A stretch of DNA of 64,000 nt from Sphingopyxis sp. H053 (GCF_001468225.1 NZ_LNRU01000011.1:62001-126000); one strand, 5' to 3'; counted from the stretch's first letter, positions 25,992 to 35,294 are shown. A program made the numbers and translations. Notes: generated from the letters alone by a model not told the origin.

Positions 25992-27203
25992 ATGCCGAAG
26001 ATCGTGTCAGCCCGGGTGATATTGACCGCACCGGGCCGCAATTTCACGACGCTGAAGATCGAGTGCGACGACGGGACGACGGGCGTCGGCGATGCGACGC
26101 TCAACGGCCGCGAGCTCGCGGTCGCGGCCTATCTGTCGGAGCATGTCGTCCCCTGCCTGATCGGGCGCGACGCGCACCGCATCGAGGATATCTGGCAATA
26201 TCTCTATAAAGGCGCGTACTGGCGGCGCGGCCCGGTGACGATGGCGGCGATCGCCGCGGTCGACATGGCGCTGTGGGATATCAAGGGCAAAATCGCGGGG
26301 CTGCCGGTCTATCAGCTGCTCGGCGGCGCCGCGCGCGAGGGCTGCATGGTCTATGGCCATGCCAATGGCGCGACGATCGACGACACGATCGAAGCGGCGC
26401 TCGATTACCAGCGACAGGGGTATAAGGCGATCCGTCTGCAATGCGGGGTGCCCGGAATGGCGTCGACCTATGGCGTCAGCAAGGACCGCTATTTCTACGA
26501 GCCCGCCGACAATGACCTGCCGACCGAGAATGTCTGGTCGACGGCGAAATATATGCGTGTCGTCCCCGAACTGTTCGCCGCGGCGCGCGAGGCGCTCGGC
26601 TGGGACGTCCACCTGCTCCACGACGTCCACCACCGGCTGACCCCGATCGAGGCGGCGCGGCTCGGCAAGGACCTCGAGCCCTGGCGTCCCTTCTGGATCG
26701 AGGATGCGACCCCGGCCGAGGATCAGGAGGCGTTCCGCCTGATCCGCCAGCATACGACGACGCCGCTCGCGGTCGGCGAGATTTTCTCGTCGATCTGGGA
26801 TTGCAAGGCGCTGATCGAAAACCGGCTGATCGACTATATCCGCGCCACCGTGCTCCACGCGGGCGGCATCACCCATATGCGGCAGATCGCCTCGCTCGCC
26901 GATCTCCACCAGGTCCGCACCGGTTGCCACGGCGCGACCGACCTGTCGCCGGTGACGATGGCGGCGGCGCTGCACCTCGGGCTTTCGATCCCCAATTTCG
27001 GGATCCAGGAATATATGCGCCACACGGAGGAGACCGACGCGGTCTTCCCGCACGCCTATCGCTTTGCGGACGGCATGCTCCATCCGGGCGACGCGCCGGG
27101 CCTCGGCGTCGATATCGACGAGGCGCTCGCCGAATCCTTTCCTTATGCCCGTGCCTATCTGCCGGTGAACCGGCTCGAGGACGGAACGATGTGGAGTTGG
27201 TAA
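25992..27203 (+). CDS. manD: D-mannonate dehydratase (enolase superfamily ManD)
   Basis: 403-residue enolase-superfamily enzyme that dehydrates D-mannonate (or D-gluconate in some members) to 2-keto-3-deoxygluconate. Residues expected for ManD are present near their usual numbers: R148, Y160 and the DVHH motif with D211 and H213. Metal ligands E237 and E263 (WIEDATP, VGEIF) and H313 ([11 protein letters not shown]) are also present. Length and sequence match the Novosphingobium ManD type closely. It is the intracellular end of the locus, where glucuronate is turned to KDG via mannonate. The downstream DUF4861 gene starts on its stop (TAATG). Confidence 0.93.
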   Translation: MPKIVSARVILTAPGRNFTTLKIECDDGTTGVGDATLNGRELAVAAYLSEHVVPCLIGRDAHRIEDIWQYLYKGAYWRRGPVTMAAIAAVDMALWDIKGKIAGLPVYQLLGGAAREGCMVYGHANGATIDDTIEAALDYQRQGYKAIRLQCGVPGMASTYGVSKDRYFYEPADNDLPTENVWSTAKYMRVVPELFAAAREALGWDVHLLHDVHHRLTPIEAARLGKDLEPWRPFWIEDATPAEDQEAFRLIRQHTTTPLAVGEIFSSIWDCKALIENRLIDYIRATVLHAGGITHMRQIASLADLHQVRTGCHGATDLSPVTMAAALHLGLSIPNFGIQEYMRHTEETDAVFPHAYRFADGMLHPGDAPGLGVDIDEALAESFPYARAYLPVNRLEDGTMWSW

Positions 27204-28108
27204 TGCGTTTGACCTTCCTTGCCCTTGCTTTGCTCGCCGCACCGGTGGGCGCCCAAGAGCCCAAACCACAGCATAAACCGCTCCGGCCCGCCACGGCGGA
27301 CGAGCAAAAAGCGCGCGCGGCGGTGGTGATCGCCGATTATCGCTTCGACGACCTCCTCTGGGAAAACGACCGCATCGCGCACCGTATCTATGGTCGCGCG
27401 CTCGAGAAGGCCGAACCGCCCTCCTCGTCGGGGATCGACGCGTGGGGCAAGCGCGTGCGCTGGCCTTTCATGGACCGGCAGCTGCGCACCGGCGACCAGC
27501 ACGCCGACCATGGCGAAGGGATCGACTTCTATAATGTCGGTACGGGCCGCGGGACCGGCGGGCTCGGCATCTGGTACGACAACAAGCTGTGGACCTCGCG
27601 CAACTATGTGCGGCCGCGCATCCTGCAATCGAGGCCCGACGTTGCCGACTTCACCGTCGATTACGAGCCGTGGCCGGTCGATACGCTGCGCACGGTGCGC
27701 GAAACACGCCGCTTCACGCTGCCGGCGGGCACGAATTTCACCCGGATGACCTCGACCATCGCGTCGAGCAGCGATGCCGAGCTGATCGTCGGCATCGGCA
27801 TTTCGAAACGGCCGATAAACGGGAGCAAGCTGGGCGAGGTCCGCAAGGACGCCGCCGCCGCGCGGTTGAGCTGGTGGGGACCCGCCGATGGCGAAAAAGG
27901 ACGGATGGCGGCGGCGGTGATCGTCGATCCGGCCGCCTTCGCGGGATTTGCCGAGGATGGGGACAACTACCTGATCCTCATCCGCGTCCGGCCGGGGCAG
28001 CCCTTTGTCTATTACAGCGGCGCGGCGTGGGATCGCGGGGGGGACTTTGCGGCAGAGGGCGACTGGAATAGCTATGTCGACGCGCAGCGACCCGATTTCC
28101 GGCCCTAG
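27203..28108 (+). CDS. DUF4861 secreted protein
   Basis: 301-residue protein with a signal peptide (about 1-17, PVGA-Q) and a DUF4861-type domain rich in Trp/Asp motifs (IADYRFDDLLWENDRIAHR, then DFYNVGTGRGTGGLGIW, ending with PGQPFVYYSGAAWDRGGDF). DUF4861 proteins occur in pectin, alginate and ulvan loci as putative carbohydrate-acting enzymes without an established reaction. It is translationally coupled to manD (TAATG), so it belongs to the polyuronate system, probably in the periplasm. Confidence 0.8.
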   Translation: MRLTFLALALLAAPVGAQEPKPQHKPLRPATADEQKARAAVVIADYRFDDLLWENDRIAHRIYGRALEKAEPPSSSGIDAWGKRVRWPFMDRQLRTGDQHADHGEGIDFYNVGTGRGTGGLGIWYDNKLWTSRNYVRPRILQSRPDVADFTVDYEPWPVDTLRTVRETRRFTLPAGTNFTRMTSTIASSSDAELIVGIGISKRPINGSKLGEVRKDAAAARLSWWGPADGEKGRMAAAVIVDPAAFAGFAEDGDNYLILIRVRPGQPFVYYSGAAWDRGGDFAAEGDWNSYVDAQRPDFRP

Positions 28109-28141
28109 CCAGCTTCGCGGCGCGATGATAACGCAGCATCC

Positions 28142-28849
28142 ATGGCGGTAACCAAGGCGGCGTCGCTGGCGGATGATCTGGTCCAGCGCTTCGAGGAACA
28201 GATCGAAACGGGCGAAATGCCCGTCGGATCGCGTTTCCCGACCGAAAAAGAGATCACCGAGACGTTCGGCGTCAGCCGCACCGTCGTGCGCGAAGCTTAT
28301 TCGCGCCTCGCCGCGCGTGGCCTGCTCGTGTCGCGGCGCGGGTCGGGTGCCTATGTCCCCGACGGCGCGCAATATCGCGCTTTCCAGGTCACCGCCGAGG
28401 AAATCGGCGAGATCGACGATGTGCTGAAATTGCTCGAAATGCGCATGGGGTTCGAGGCCGAGATGGCCGATCTCGCCGCGCGGCGGCGTACCGACGCCGA
28501 TCTGGCGGCGCTGCGCAGCGCGCTCGACGCGATGGAGGAAGGCAGCGACGTCGACGCTTCGGTCGCCGCCGACGCCGCCTTTCACGCCGCGATCGCGCGC
28601 GCGACGGGTAATCCCTATTTCCTGCGCTTTACCCAGTTTCTCGGCGTGCGGCTCGTCCCCTCGCGGCGGCTGTACCTGCAAGGCGACGATCCCGTCCTGC
28701 ATCAACGCTATGCGCATACGATCAACCGCGACCATGAGGCGATCGTCGTCGCGATCGAGGCCGGTGATCCGGTCGCCGCGCGCCGCGCCGCGCGCCGGCA
28801 TATCGAAAAATCGATTCTGCGCTATCGCACGCTCAAGGAAAGCCGATAG
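28142..28849 (+). CDS. GntR/FadR-family transcriptional regulator (FCD domain)
   Basis: 235-residue regulator. The N-terminal winged helix has GSRFPTEKEITETFGVSRTV, REAYSRLAARGLL and RRGSGAYV; the C-terminal FCD all-helical ligand domain has metal-binding-type D/H residues (AADAAFHAAIARATGN, then HEAIVVAIEAGD). UxuR/ExuR-type members sense uronate intermediates. It lies 33 bases after the DUF4861 gene on the same strand. The TNGTNNNACNA boxes at 24435-24464 and 25954-25964 fit its family, so it probably represses the whole locus until a uronate appears. Confidence 0.88.
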   Translation: MAVTKAASLADDLVQRFEEQIETGEMPVGSRFPTEKEITETFGVSRTVVREAYSRLAARGLLVSRRGSGAYVPDGAQYRAFQVTAEEIGEIDDVLKLLEMRMGFEAEMADLAARRRTDADLAALRSALDAMEEGSDVDASVAADAAFHAAIARATGNPYFLRFTQFLGVRLVPSRRLYLQGDDPVLHQRYAHTINRDHEAIVVAIEAGDPVAARRAARRHIEKSILRYRTLKESR

Positions 28850-28961
28850 CCGCCTGCCCGTTATTGCGCGCTATTGATCGGTGCGATTGGGTGCCGAACG
28901 CGTGCCCCAGAACGGGCCGCGCAGGAAATTAGCTATCTACTGACCTTGATTTCGACTCGTG

Positions 28962-29459
28962 ATGCTCTATTCCAACCCCGTGCAAGGCGACCCCGACAAT
29001 TACATAAGCCTGCTGTCTGCCGCGCAGATCGAAACGCTGCGGCACGTTTACGAGCACAAAAATTCCAAGCAGATCGCGCGGCTGATGAACGTTTCGCCGC
29101 ACACCGTCGACGAACGCGTGCGGCGCGTGTTAAAAAAACTTAATGTTTCCAACAGAATAGAAGCGGCGCGTATCCTTGCTGTTAACGGTGTCTTCGATCA
29201 TGTTACCCCTTATCAGCCTTTGACATATCAATTGATCGACCTTGGCGACGTATCTCCGCCCCCCGATGCGGAAGCGGGGCGCAGTTCGTTTCGGCGATTT
29301 TTCGATATAGGTTCGCCATTTCCTACCGCGTCCCAGCCGGCCAACCGGCATGGGTTGATGGAAAGGATAATCTGGCCGATTTTGATCGCTTTTGCGACAA
29401 TCCTGGCCTTCTCCGCCCTCTATTCGATCCTTGTCGGACTCGGTCGTGTTCTGACCTGA
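28962..29459 (+). CDS. LuxR-type HTH protein with C-terminal membrane helix
   Basis: 165-residue protein. A LuxR/GerE helix-turn-helix occupies residues about 18-72 (LSAAQIETLRHVYEHKNSKQ, then NVSPHTVDERVRRVLKKLNV). A linker and one transmembrane helix near the C-terminus (about 135-157) follow. A membrane-tethered DNA-binding domain is visible; no sensor domain. It starts at GTG 28959 or ATG 28962, with no strong ribosome-binding site. The TTAA-rich, lower-GC part of its gene (around 29130-29170) stands out. Role unknown. Confidence 0.7.
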   Translation: MLYSNPVQGDPDNYISLLSAAQIETLRHVYEHKNSKQIARLMNVSPHTVDERVRRVLKKLNVSNRIEAARILAVNGVFDHVTPYQPLTYQLIDLGDVSPPPDAEAGRSSFRRFFDIGSPFPTASQPANRHGLMERIIWPILIAFATILAFSALYSILVGLGRVLT

Positions 29460-29514
29460 TGTTCGAACGAATGCTGCGGGGGGGAACCGGTAGCATTCTT
29501 TTTCAAGGAAAAAG

Positions 29515-29892
29515 ATGATGCTGAATCAACGAGTTTCTGCGGCGAAGAAGATCGCTTCCGACCTGCACCTGGCCGAAGACGCGATCGACGAAGCGATGAT
29601 CCGCATCGCCCAGCTCGCCGCGACGCTGCCCACCGCGCGCCGCGAAACCAACATGTCGGCGATCGTCGGCCAGGAAGCGATGGCAAAGGTCGCGCATGCG
29701 CTCGCCGCCGCGGGCGAAGTCCGCCAGCTTCTGACCGACGCGCATCTGGCGCTGACCGTGACGCAAAAGGAAGTCGGCCTCGGAACGCGGATGTTCGGCG
29801 CGGGCGTCAAGCCGGCCGCCGCGAAGCTGGTCGACGAAGGCAGCAACGATCGCTCGGGCGATGGTGCTGCTACGTTCGCGAAGGCCGGTTGA
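29515..29892 (+). CDS. Conserved hypothetical alpha-helical protein
   Basis: 125 residues, almost wholly helical, Ala-rich, with no signal peptide or membrane span. It has an AAGGA site before the ATG pair (29515 or 29518). Sphingomonad chromosomes often pair such a protein with a LuxR-HTH/TM gene, as here 55 bases downstream of one, but I recognise no domain. Function unknown. Confidence 0.6.
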   Translation: MMLNQRVSAAKKIASDLHLAEDAIDEAMIRIAQLAATLPTARRETNMSAIVGQEAMAKVAHALAAAGEVRQLLTDAHLALTVTQKEVGLGTRMFGAGVKPAAAKLVDEGSNDRSGDGAATFAKAG

Positions 29893-29917
29893 TCCGCAAG
29901 AAAGGTTGACTGCCACA

Positions 29918-30331
29918 ATGTGGTCCGTGGCGATTTATTATGCTGTCTTGCTCATCACGGTGGCCGTCGCGATCCGACGCGGCGGGCCATTGGAACGTTG
30001 GGCGGCCTATACAGCATTGATCGCCTCGGTCCTCACCAGTGCCCTGACGCCTTTTCCGACCTGGACCGATATTGAACTGAATATCTTCATCATCGACATG
30101 TTCGTTCTGCTGAGCTTCTGGTTCATTGCCATGCGCACGCAGAGTTTCTGGCCCTACTGGATTACCGGTTGGCAGCTGATCGCTATTTTCGGTCATATCC
30201 AGAAGTTCATGTTTTCGGAGATATTGGCGCGACCCTATTCGCTCCTCTCAGTCTATATATCGTACCCGATCCTGTTGCTGATCATCTATGCATCGGGTTC
30301 GTCCAGCCGGCGGGAAAACGTCACGGCCTGA
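29918..30331 (+). CDS. Small polytopic membrane protein, unknown function
   Basis: 137 residues with four hydrophobic segments (about 4-19, 29-45, 55-75 and 110-130) and little soluble sequence. The start at 29918 gives an immediate first membrane helix; the in-frame upstream start at 29861 would overlap the preceding gene. No family recognised. Confidence 0.55.
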   Translation: MWSVAIYYAVLLITVAVAIRRGGPLERWAAYTALIASVLTSALTPFPTWTDIELNIFIIDMFVLLSFWFIAMRTQSFWPYWITGWQLIAIFGHIQKFMFSEILARPYSLLSVYISYPILLLIIYASGSSSRRENVTA

Positions 30332-30358
30332 TATGTGGCTCCCCAGGGGCATCGTCAC

Positions 30359-30862
30359 ATGCAGCAATTTTCGAACCAAGAAATTGCCGAGCTGAAATCG
30401 CGGGTCGACCAGATCCACGAACTGCTGGCGAGCCGCGGCGAGGAATCGCCGGGCGCGTCCGTACGCGCCATCGACAGCGCGCGCGGCAACACGGCGTCGA
30501 ACGCGGCGCTGCTCGACCAGCTGTCGTTCAGCATCCAGGTTCGGCGCATCCGCCGCAGCCATTTCGGCACCGCCGAAATGTCGGGTCCGACGTGGGACAT
30601 GATGCTCGACCTGATGCTCGCGGGCGCGCACGGCCGCGTGCTCAGCGCCAGCGATCTTGCGACCGGCGCGGGCGTTCCGCTATCGTCGGGGCTGCGCATG
30701 ATCGCTGCGCTCGAACGCCGCGGGCTGTTGCACCGCTCGATCGACGAGCGCGACCGGCGCCGGACGATCGTCCGGCTGACCGATATCGGCACCGAACGCA
30801 TGGCCACCTATTTCGAGAAAATCGGGGCCGCCTGGCAGAACGGGCAAACGCTGGCAGCCTGA
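30359..30862 (+). CDS. Winged-helix (MarR-like) regulator
   Basis: 167 residues: an N-terminal helix (FSNQEIAELKSRVDQIHELL) then a winged-helix domain with SASDLATGAGVPLSSGLRMI as recognition region and a wing ERRGLLHRSIDERDRRRTIV, typical of MarR-type proteins. The ATG at 30359 has an AGGGG site; an in-frame GTG lies at 30335. It converges on fliA across a hairpin. No link to flagella is evident beyond position. Confidence 0.7.
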   Translation: MQQFSNQEIAELKSRVDQIHELLASRGEESPGASVRAIDSARGNTASNAALLDQLSFSIQVRRIRRSHFGTAEMSGPTWDMMLDLMLAGAHGRVLSASDLATGAGVPLSSGLRMIAALERRGLLHRSIDERDRRRTIVRLTDIGTERMATYFEKIGAAWQNGQTLAA

Positions 30863-30884
30863 GGGGCTGACCTTACCCCCGAAA

Positions 30885-30923
30885 CCGGGTGCGGGGCCGA
30901 CTGGTCGCGCGCACCGCACCCGG
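30885..30923. terminator. Bidirectional hairpin between the winged-helix gene and fliA
   Basis: Ten-bp perfect stem (30885-30894 with 30914-30923) and 19-base loop between two convergent stops. No strong T run on either side. Confidence 0.6.
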
Positions 30924-30929
30924 CTCCTC

Positions 30930-31676
30930 CTATTCGGTCATTTCCTTCATCATCCGATCGACCTTGATCATCGCCTCGCGCTTGATCTGGCAAATGCGCG
31001 CGGCGCTGACGTCGAGCGTCAGGCCGATTTCGTGCAGGTTGAGCTCTTCGAAGAAATAGAGCTGGAGCACCATCTGTTCGCGGTGCGACAGGCGGCCGAC
31101 GCACTGGCGCAGCGCCCCCATCAGATCCTCCTGCTCGCACCGTTCGTCGGCGCCCGCATCCTCGTCGGTCGCGAGGAAGGCGCCGATGTCGGTGAGTTCG
31201 TCGAGCGAGGTCGACCGGCCATGCGTCGCATTGCGTTCGAGCGCGAAATAATCCTCGGCCGACATGTCGAACGCGACCGCCATTTCGGCCGTTGTCGGCG
31301 CGCGCATCAGCTGCTGTTCGAGCGCGGCGCGCATTGCGTGGATCCGCTTCGCCGCGACCATCGCCGAGCGGCCGACATCGGCCTCACGGCGCAGCTGGTC
31401 GATCATCGCGCCGCGGATGCGCGTCGTCGCATAGGTGGCAAAGGCGAACCCGCGCTCCTCATAATTGCGGCTCGCCTCGATCAGCGCGATCAGCCCGGTC
31501 TGGATCAGGTCGTCGAGCTCGCTCGTCCGCGACACGCGCGAAAACACCTGCCACGCGATCTTGCGAACGAGCGGCGAATATTCTTCGACCAGCGCCTCGA
31601 CGCTTTCGCCGTAGCCGCGTGCGCGCGGCGCGCGGCCGGCGGTCCCGGCAAATTGCTCGGCGGCCTCAATTCTCAT
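30930..31676 (-). CDS. fliA: RNA polymerase sigma-28 factor FliA
   Basis: 248-residue sigma-70-family factor of the flagellar type: region 2 (LVRKIAWQVFSRV, DLIQTGLIALIEASRNYEER, FATYATTRIRGAMIDQLRRE), region 3 and region 4 (LSHREQMVLQLYFFEELNLHE, ISAARICQIKREA-like end). It directs late flagellar genes; TTAA-N15-CCGTTA boxes precede flgM, motA, fliD and fliC here. The start at 31676 lies inside the end of flhA (11-base overlap), so it is co-expressed with flhA from the sigma-54 promoter at 34645. FlgM is its expected antagonist. Confidence 0.93.
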   Translation of the reverse strand: MRIEAAEQFAGTAGRAPRARGYGESVEALVEEYSPLVRKIAWQVFSRVSRTSELDDLIQTGLIALIEASRNYEERGFAFATYATTRIRGAMIDQLRREADVGRSAMVAAKRIHAMRAALEQQLMRAPTTAEMAVAFDMSAEDYFALERNATHGRSTSLDELTDIGAFLATDEDAGADERCEQEDLMGALRQCVGRLSHREQMVLQLYFFEELNLHEIGLTLDVSAARICQIKREAMIKVDRMMKEMTE

Positions 31677-33789
31677 GCGGTTGGTCCTCCATGTGGGCCT
31701 CGGGCCCGGACGCGAGGCGGGGCACTTCGGCGCCGATCGTCGCGACGATTTCGGTCTGCTTGGTCGCCGGAATCTCGAGGTAGGAGATGACGGCGACGTC
31801 GGGGAAAGTGGCGCGCACGAGGCGCGAGAGGGCGGAGCGGCAGATCGGCGAGGCGACGAGCGCAAAGCTGCGCGTCTGGAGCAGCAGCGGTTCGACCGCC
31901 TGCCCGACCTGGTCGATGATCGTCATCGCCATGCCATGCTCGAACGGCCATTCGGCGGCGGGATTGGCGCGCACCGCCTGGTTGAGCAGCACCTCGACCT
32001 CGGGGCTGAAGGTGACGACGGGAAGCGGCATCCGGCTCGGCACGATCGTCTGGACGATCAGCGCGCCGATGCGCTGGCGCACCGCTTCGATCAGGTCGAT
32101 CTCGCCGAGCTGCTGCGGCGACAGCGCCACCATCGCTTCGGCGATCTTGCGGAAATCGCGCAGCGGCACGCGCTCGATGAGCAGGGATTTGCACAGGCTC
32201 GCGACGCGGGGCAGCGAATAGCCCTGCGGGCTCAGATTCTGCGCGAGCTGCGGATAATGGGTCTTGAGATTGTCGATCAGCGCCTGCGCGTCGTCGATGC
32301 CGAACAGTTCGGCGGCCGAACCGACGATGCTGTTGTTGAGGTGCGTCGCGACGACGGTCGCCGGATCGACGACGGTATAACCCGCGGCGATCGCGTCATT
32401 CTGCATCGCCTTCGGGATCCACAGCGCGTCGAGGCCGAAGGTCGGATCCTTGCACGGGCGGCCGATGACCTTGGTCACGAGGTCGCCCGAATCGAGCGCG
32501 AGCATTTCGTTGGGGAAGACCTCGTCCTCGCCGACGATCACCCCGGCGACCGAGATGCGATAGACGTTGCCGGGCAGCGACAGGTCGTCGGTGACCTTCA
32601 CCGGCGGCACGACGAAGCCGAGTTCCTTCGACAATTGGCGGCGGATACCCGTGATGCGCGTCATCAACGGTGAGCCCTTGCGTTCGTCGACGAGGGTGAC
32701 GAGCGCATAGCCGATCTCGAGCTGGCACGCGCTCGCGTCGCTGACGTCGGCCCATTCGATCAGCGACGGGTCGGGCGCGGGGGCGGCGGGTTCGGGCAGG
32801 TCGGCGACCGCGGCGGCGCTGCGGCGCAGCTGCCAGCCGATCCCGAAAGAGAGCGCCGCGGCGGGCAGGATCAGCATCTGCGGCATCGCGGGAACGATCC
32901 CCAGGATGAAGAGGATGCCGCCGACCGCCATCCAGATGTTCGGCGAGGCGAACTGGCTGCCGATCTGGCCGCTGAGGTCGAAGGGCGAGGCGACGCGGGT
33001 GACGATCGCCGCGGCGGCGATCGACAGCAGCAGCGCCGGGATCTGCGCGACGAGCGCGTCGCCGATCGCGAGCGTAATATAGGTGCTGCCCGCTTCGGAA
33101 AAGCTGAGCCCATGGCTGAAGATGCCGAGGATCAGCCCGCCGACGATATTGACGAACAGGATGAGAAGGCCGGCGACGGCGTCGCCCTTCACGAATTTCG
33201 ACGCACCGTCCATCGAGCCGTAGAAATCAGCCTCGGTCGCGACTTCGACGCGGCGCGCCTTGGCTTCTTCGGGGCTGAGCAGCCCGGCGTTGAGATCGGC
33301 GTCGATCGCCATCTGCTTGCCCGGCAAGGCGTCGAGGGTGAAGCGCGCCGACACTTCGGACACGCGGCCCGCGCCCTTGGTGATCACGATCAGGTTGATG
33401 ATCATCAGGACGAAAAAGACGAACAGGCCGACGACATAGTCGCCGCCGATCAGCACCTGGCCGAACGCCTCGATGACATGGCCCGCCGCCGCGGTGCCTT
33501 CGTGGCCGTGGACGAGCACGACGCGCGTCGAGGCGACGTTGAGCGCGAGCCGGAACAAGGTCGCGAGCAGCAACACGGTCGGGAAGGCCGAGAAATCGAG
33601 CGGTTTCGACGCCTGCAGCGCGACCATCAGGATCAAGAGGCTGATCATGATGTTCGCGACGAAACTGATGTCGAGGATCAACGGCGAGACCGGGATCACC
33701 ATCAGCCCGACGACGATCAGCATCCCCGCGGGCAGCGCCGATATGCCGGCGATGCGGCCGATGTTGGCCAGATTGAAGCCGCCGGTCAT
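31666..33789 (-). CDS. flhA: Flagellar export gate protein FlhA
   Basis: 707-residue export-gate protein with eight N-terminal membrane helices (to about residue 330) and a large cytoplasmic docking-ring domain. The conserved FHIPEP-like loop reads VSARFTLDALPGKQMAIDAD with SMDGASKFVKGDA. It unfolds and passes rod, hook and filament subunits with FlhB and FliPQR. ATG overlaps the upstream transglycosylase stop (33786-33789); its 3' end overlaps fliA. No flhF or flhG follows, unlike the flhA-flhF-flhG order of many polar flagellates. Confidence 0.95.
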   Translation of the reverse strand: MTGGFNLANIGRIAGISALPAGMLIVVGLMVIPVSPLILDISFVANIMISLLILMVALQASKPLDFSAFPTVLLLATLFRLALNVASTRVVLVHGHEGTAAAGHVIEAFGQVLIGGDYVVGLFVFFVLMIINLIVITKGAGRVSEVSARFTLDALPGKQMAIDADLNAGLLSPEEAKARRVEVATEADFYGSMDGASKFVKGDAVAGLLILFVNIVGGLILGIFSHGLSFSEAGSTYITLAIGDALVAQIPALLLSIAAAAIVTRVASPFDLSGQIGSQFASPNIWMAVGGILFILGIVPAMPQMLILPAAALSFGIGWQLRRSAAAVADLPEPAAPAPDPSLIEWADVSDASACQLEIGYALVTLVDERKGSPLMTRITGIRRQLSKELGFVVPPVKVTDDLSLPGNVYRISVAGVIVGEDEVFPNEMLALDSGDLVTKVIGRPCKDPTFGLDALWIPKAMQNDAIAAGYTVVDPATVVATHLNNSIVGSAAELFGIDDAQALIDNLKTHYPQLAQNLSPQGYSLPRVASLCKSLLIERVPLRDFRKIAEAMVALSPQQLGEIDLIEAVRQRIGALIVQTIVPSRMPLPVVTFSPEVEVLLNQAVRANPAAEWPFEHGMAMTIIDQVGQAVEPLLLQTRSFALVASPICRSALSRLVRATFPDVAVISYLEIPATKQTEIVATIGAEVPRLASGPEAHMEDQPHEN

Positions 33790-34613
33790 GCCGCGCCTCC
33801 CGAAAGCGACGCGAGCCGCCGATAGGCATCGGCGGCAAAGCCCATCGAGAGCTTCCTGGGCATAGGCTGGATATCCATCATCTGTAAGGGCGGGCGTCCG
33901 CCGCCATTGTTCGCGAGGCCGCTCGAACTGGTCGCCTCAGCGTGCCAGCCCGAGGGGGCGAAGGGCTTCATATTTTCGATCTTGCCGCCGTCCTCGAGCT
34001 TCACGCGAAAGCGATCGCGGATCTCGGCGAGGCTGCGCATGCTGCCGTCGGGGGCGTAAAAGACCGACCGGTTCGCGGCCGCGGCCTCGGGCATCATCGA
34101 CGCGCCGGGCTGGTCGGGGTTGGTTTCGAGCGCGGTCAGGAATTTGGCGGCGCCGCCCGACCCGAGGAAATGCGCGAGATAGAGGTCGACGGGTTCGGCG
34201 CTGCGGCCGATCCGGCTTTCGATATAGTCGCGATTGTCGCCGGTCAGCGCGGCGGCCATGTTCGACGACGCCGTCGGATCGTCGCGGAGGTCGAGGATTT
34301 GCTGGCGGAGCGCGGGATCGGCGACCGTCAGCCGGCCCGACGCGTCGCGGCCGATCGCATCGGCCGCCCAGGCGAGGCCATGGTTCGCGCCATGGCGGTC
34401 AAGCGTCGCGAGCCAGGTCTGCTTGGTGAACTGATACAGGCCGCGCGCCGACGAGGTCTGCGCCTTTGCGGTCGGATTATAGCCGCTTTCGACGCGCGCG
34501 ACGTCGAACAGATAATCGAAATCAATCCCCGAACGCGCCGACGCATTCTGCACCGCGTCCATCACGGGAGCGGCGATGCGGGTCGAACCCCGTGGATTGT
34601 TGATTGCGTTCAT
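33786..34613 (-). CDS. Flagellar lytic transglycosylase (SLT domain)
   Basis: 275-residue protein with an N-terminal SLT domain: catalytic Glu in ARVESGYNPTA, then SSARGLYQFTKQTWL. It lacks an obvious signal peptide, so it is probably exported by the flagellar apparatus. It would open peptidoglycan for rod growth and supply the muramidase activity missing from the short FlgJ here (SltF-type). It is the first gene of the slt-flhA-fliA operon behind a sigma-54 promoter (34645-34660). Confidence 0.85.
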   Translation of the reverse strand: MNAINNPRGSTRIAAPVMDAVQNASARSGIDFDYLFDVARVESGYNPTAKAQTSSARGLYQFTKQTWLATLDRHGANHGLAWAADAIGRDASGRLTVADPALRQQILDLRDDPTASSNMAAALTGDNRDYIESRIGRSAEPVDLYLAHFLGSGGAAKFLTALETNPDQPGASMMPEAAAANRSVFYAPDGSMRSLAEIRDRFRVKLEDGGKIENMKPFAPSGWHAEATSSSGLANNGGGRPPLQMMDIQPMPRKLSMGFAADAYRRLASLSGGAA

Positions 34614-34644
34614 ACTGTTGGTTCCGCTTGTTCAGCAGACCAAA

Positions 34645-34660
34645 AGCAATCATCGTGCCA
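34645..34660 (-). promoter_or_regulatory. Sigma-54 promoter of slt-flhA-fliA
   Basis: Minus strand TGGCACG-ATGA-TTGCT, a full match to the -24/-12 consensus, 32 bases upstream of the slt ATG. Confidence 0.85.
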
Positions 34661-34692
34661 TTTCGCAGAAACGGCGGGAAATTATGTGGTTA

Positions 34693-35001
34693 TCAGTAGC
34701 TTAAAGCCGCCCCACGCGGACGGGTGCCGCGGATTTCGTGGCTCTTGTCAATCCTCTGACGCGTCCAGTTCTTCAGGATATTGACGCGCATCGCGGCGGC
34801 TTCGAGCTGGCTGAGCGTCTTCCCGATCAGCGCGCGGGCGCGATGCTCGCTGCCTGCGGGGATGTTCGCGCCGCGAAACAGGATCACCGCGGTCGCGAGC
34901 TCCTCGGTCGCTGCGATGATCGCACCGGCGTCATGCCCGTCGAGCGCACCCACCAATATTGCCAGTCGCGATTCAATTTCTTCCATCTGCGCCAGCATCA
35001 T
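34693..35001 (-). CDS. flgN: Probable flagellar export chaperone FlgN
   Basis: 102-residue helical protein (EEIESRLAILVGALDGHDAG...KTLSQLEAAAMRVNILKNWT), coupled to flgM by an ATGA overlap (34998-35001). FlgN binds the hook-associated proteins FlgK and FlgL before export. FlgN sequences are poorly conserved, so the call rests on size, helical pattern and the flgM-flgN order. Confidence 0.6.
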   Translation of the reverse strand: MMLAQMEEIESRLAILVGALDGHDAGAIIAATEELATAVILFRGANIPAGSEHRARALIGKTLSQLEAAAMRVNILKNWTRQRIDKSHEIRGTRPRGAALSY

Positions 35002-35294
35002 TCGGCCCCGCTATGGAAATCGAGCATCGCGCTCGCGATGATCGCGGGATGCACGCCATAGCTGCCGTTGGCGATCGCGGTGCGCAGCGATGCGACGCGC
35101 GCGATGTCGACCGGCGGCGCCTGGTCGGCGAGGCTGCCCGCGAGGCGGGTCAGGCGCGCGGTCGGCAGATTGTCCTGCGCCGGCTGGAGCTGCGCCGGGG
35201 CGCGCATCGCGGTCGCCGCTTCGCTGGCGACCCTGCGCAGCGGGCCGGCACGGCCGATGCCGCCGACTGGTCCGATCTTGCTGTCACCCGACAT
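34998..35294 (-). CDS. flgM: Anti-sigma-28 factor FlgM
   Basis: 98-residue small protein: disordered N-terminal half, then C-terminal helices (PPVDIARVASLRTAIANGSY with HPAIIASAMLDF), the FlgM sigma-binding pattern. It holds FliA inactive until exported through the finished hook. Start taken at 35294 because GGAGG lies 5 bases upstream; an in-frame Met four codons earlier lacks a site. A sigma-28-type box (35348-35374) precedes it, so it is under FliA control. Confidence 0.85.
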   Translation of the reverse strand: MSGDSKIGPVGGIGRAGPLRRVASEAATAMRAPAQLQPAQDNLPTARLTRLAGSLADQAPPVDIARVASLRTAIANGSYGVHPAIIASAMLDFHSGAE

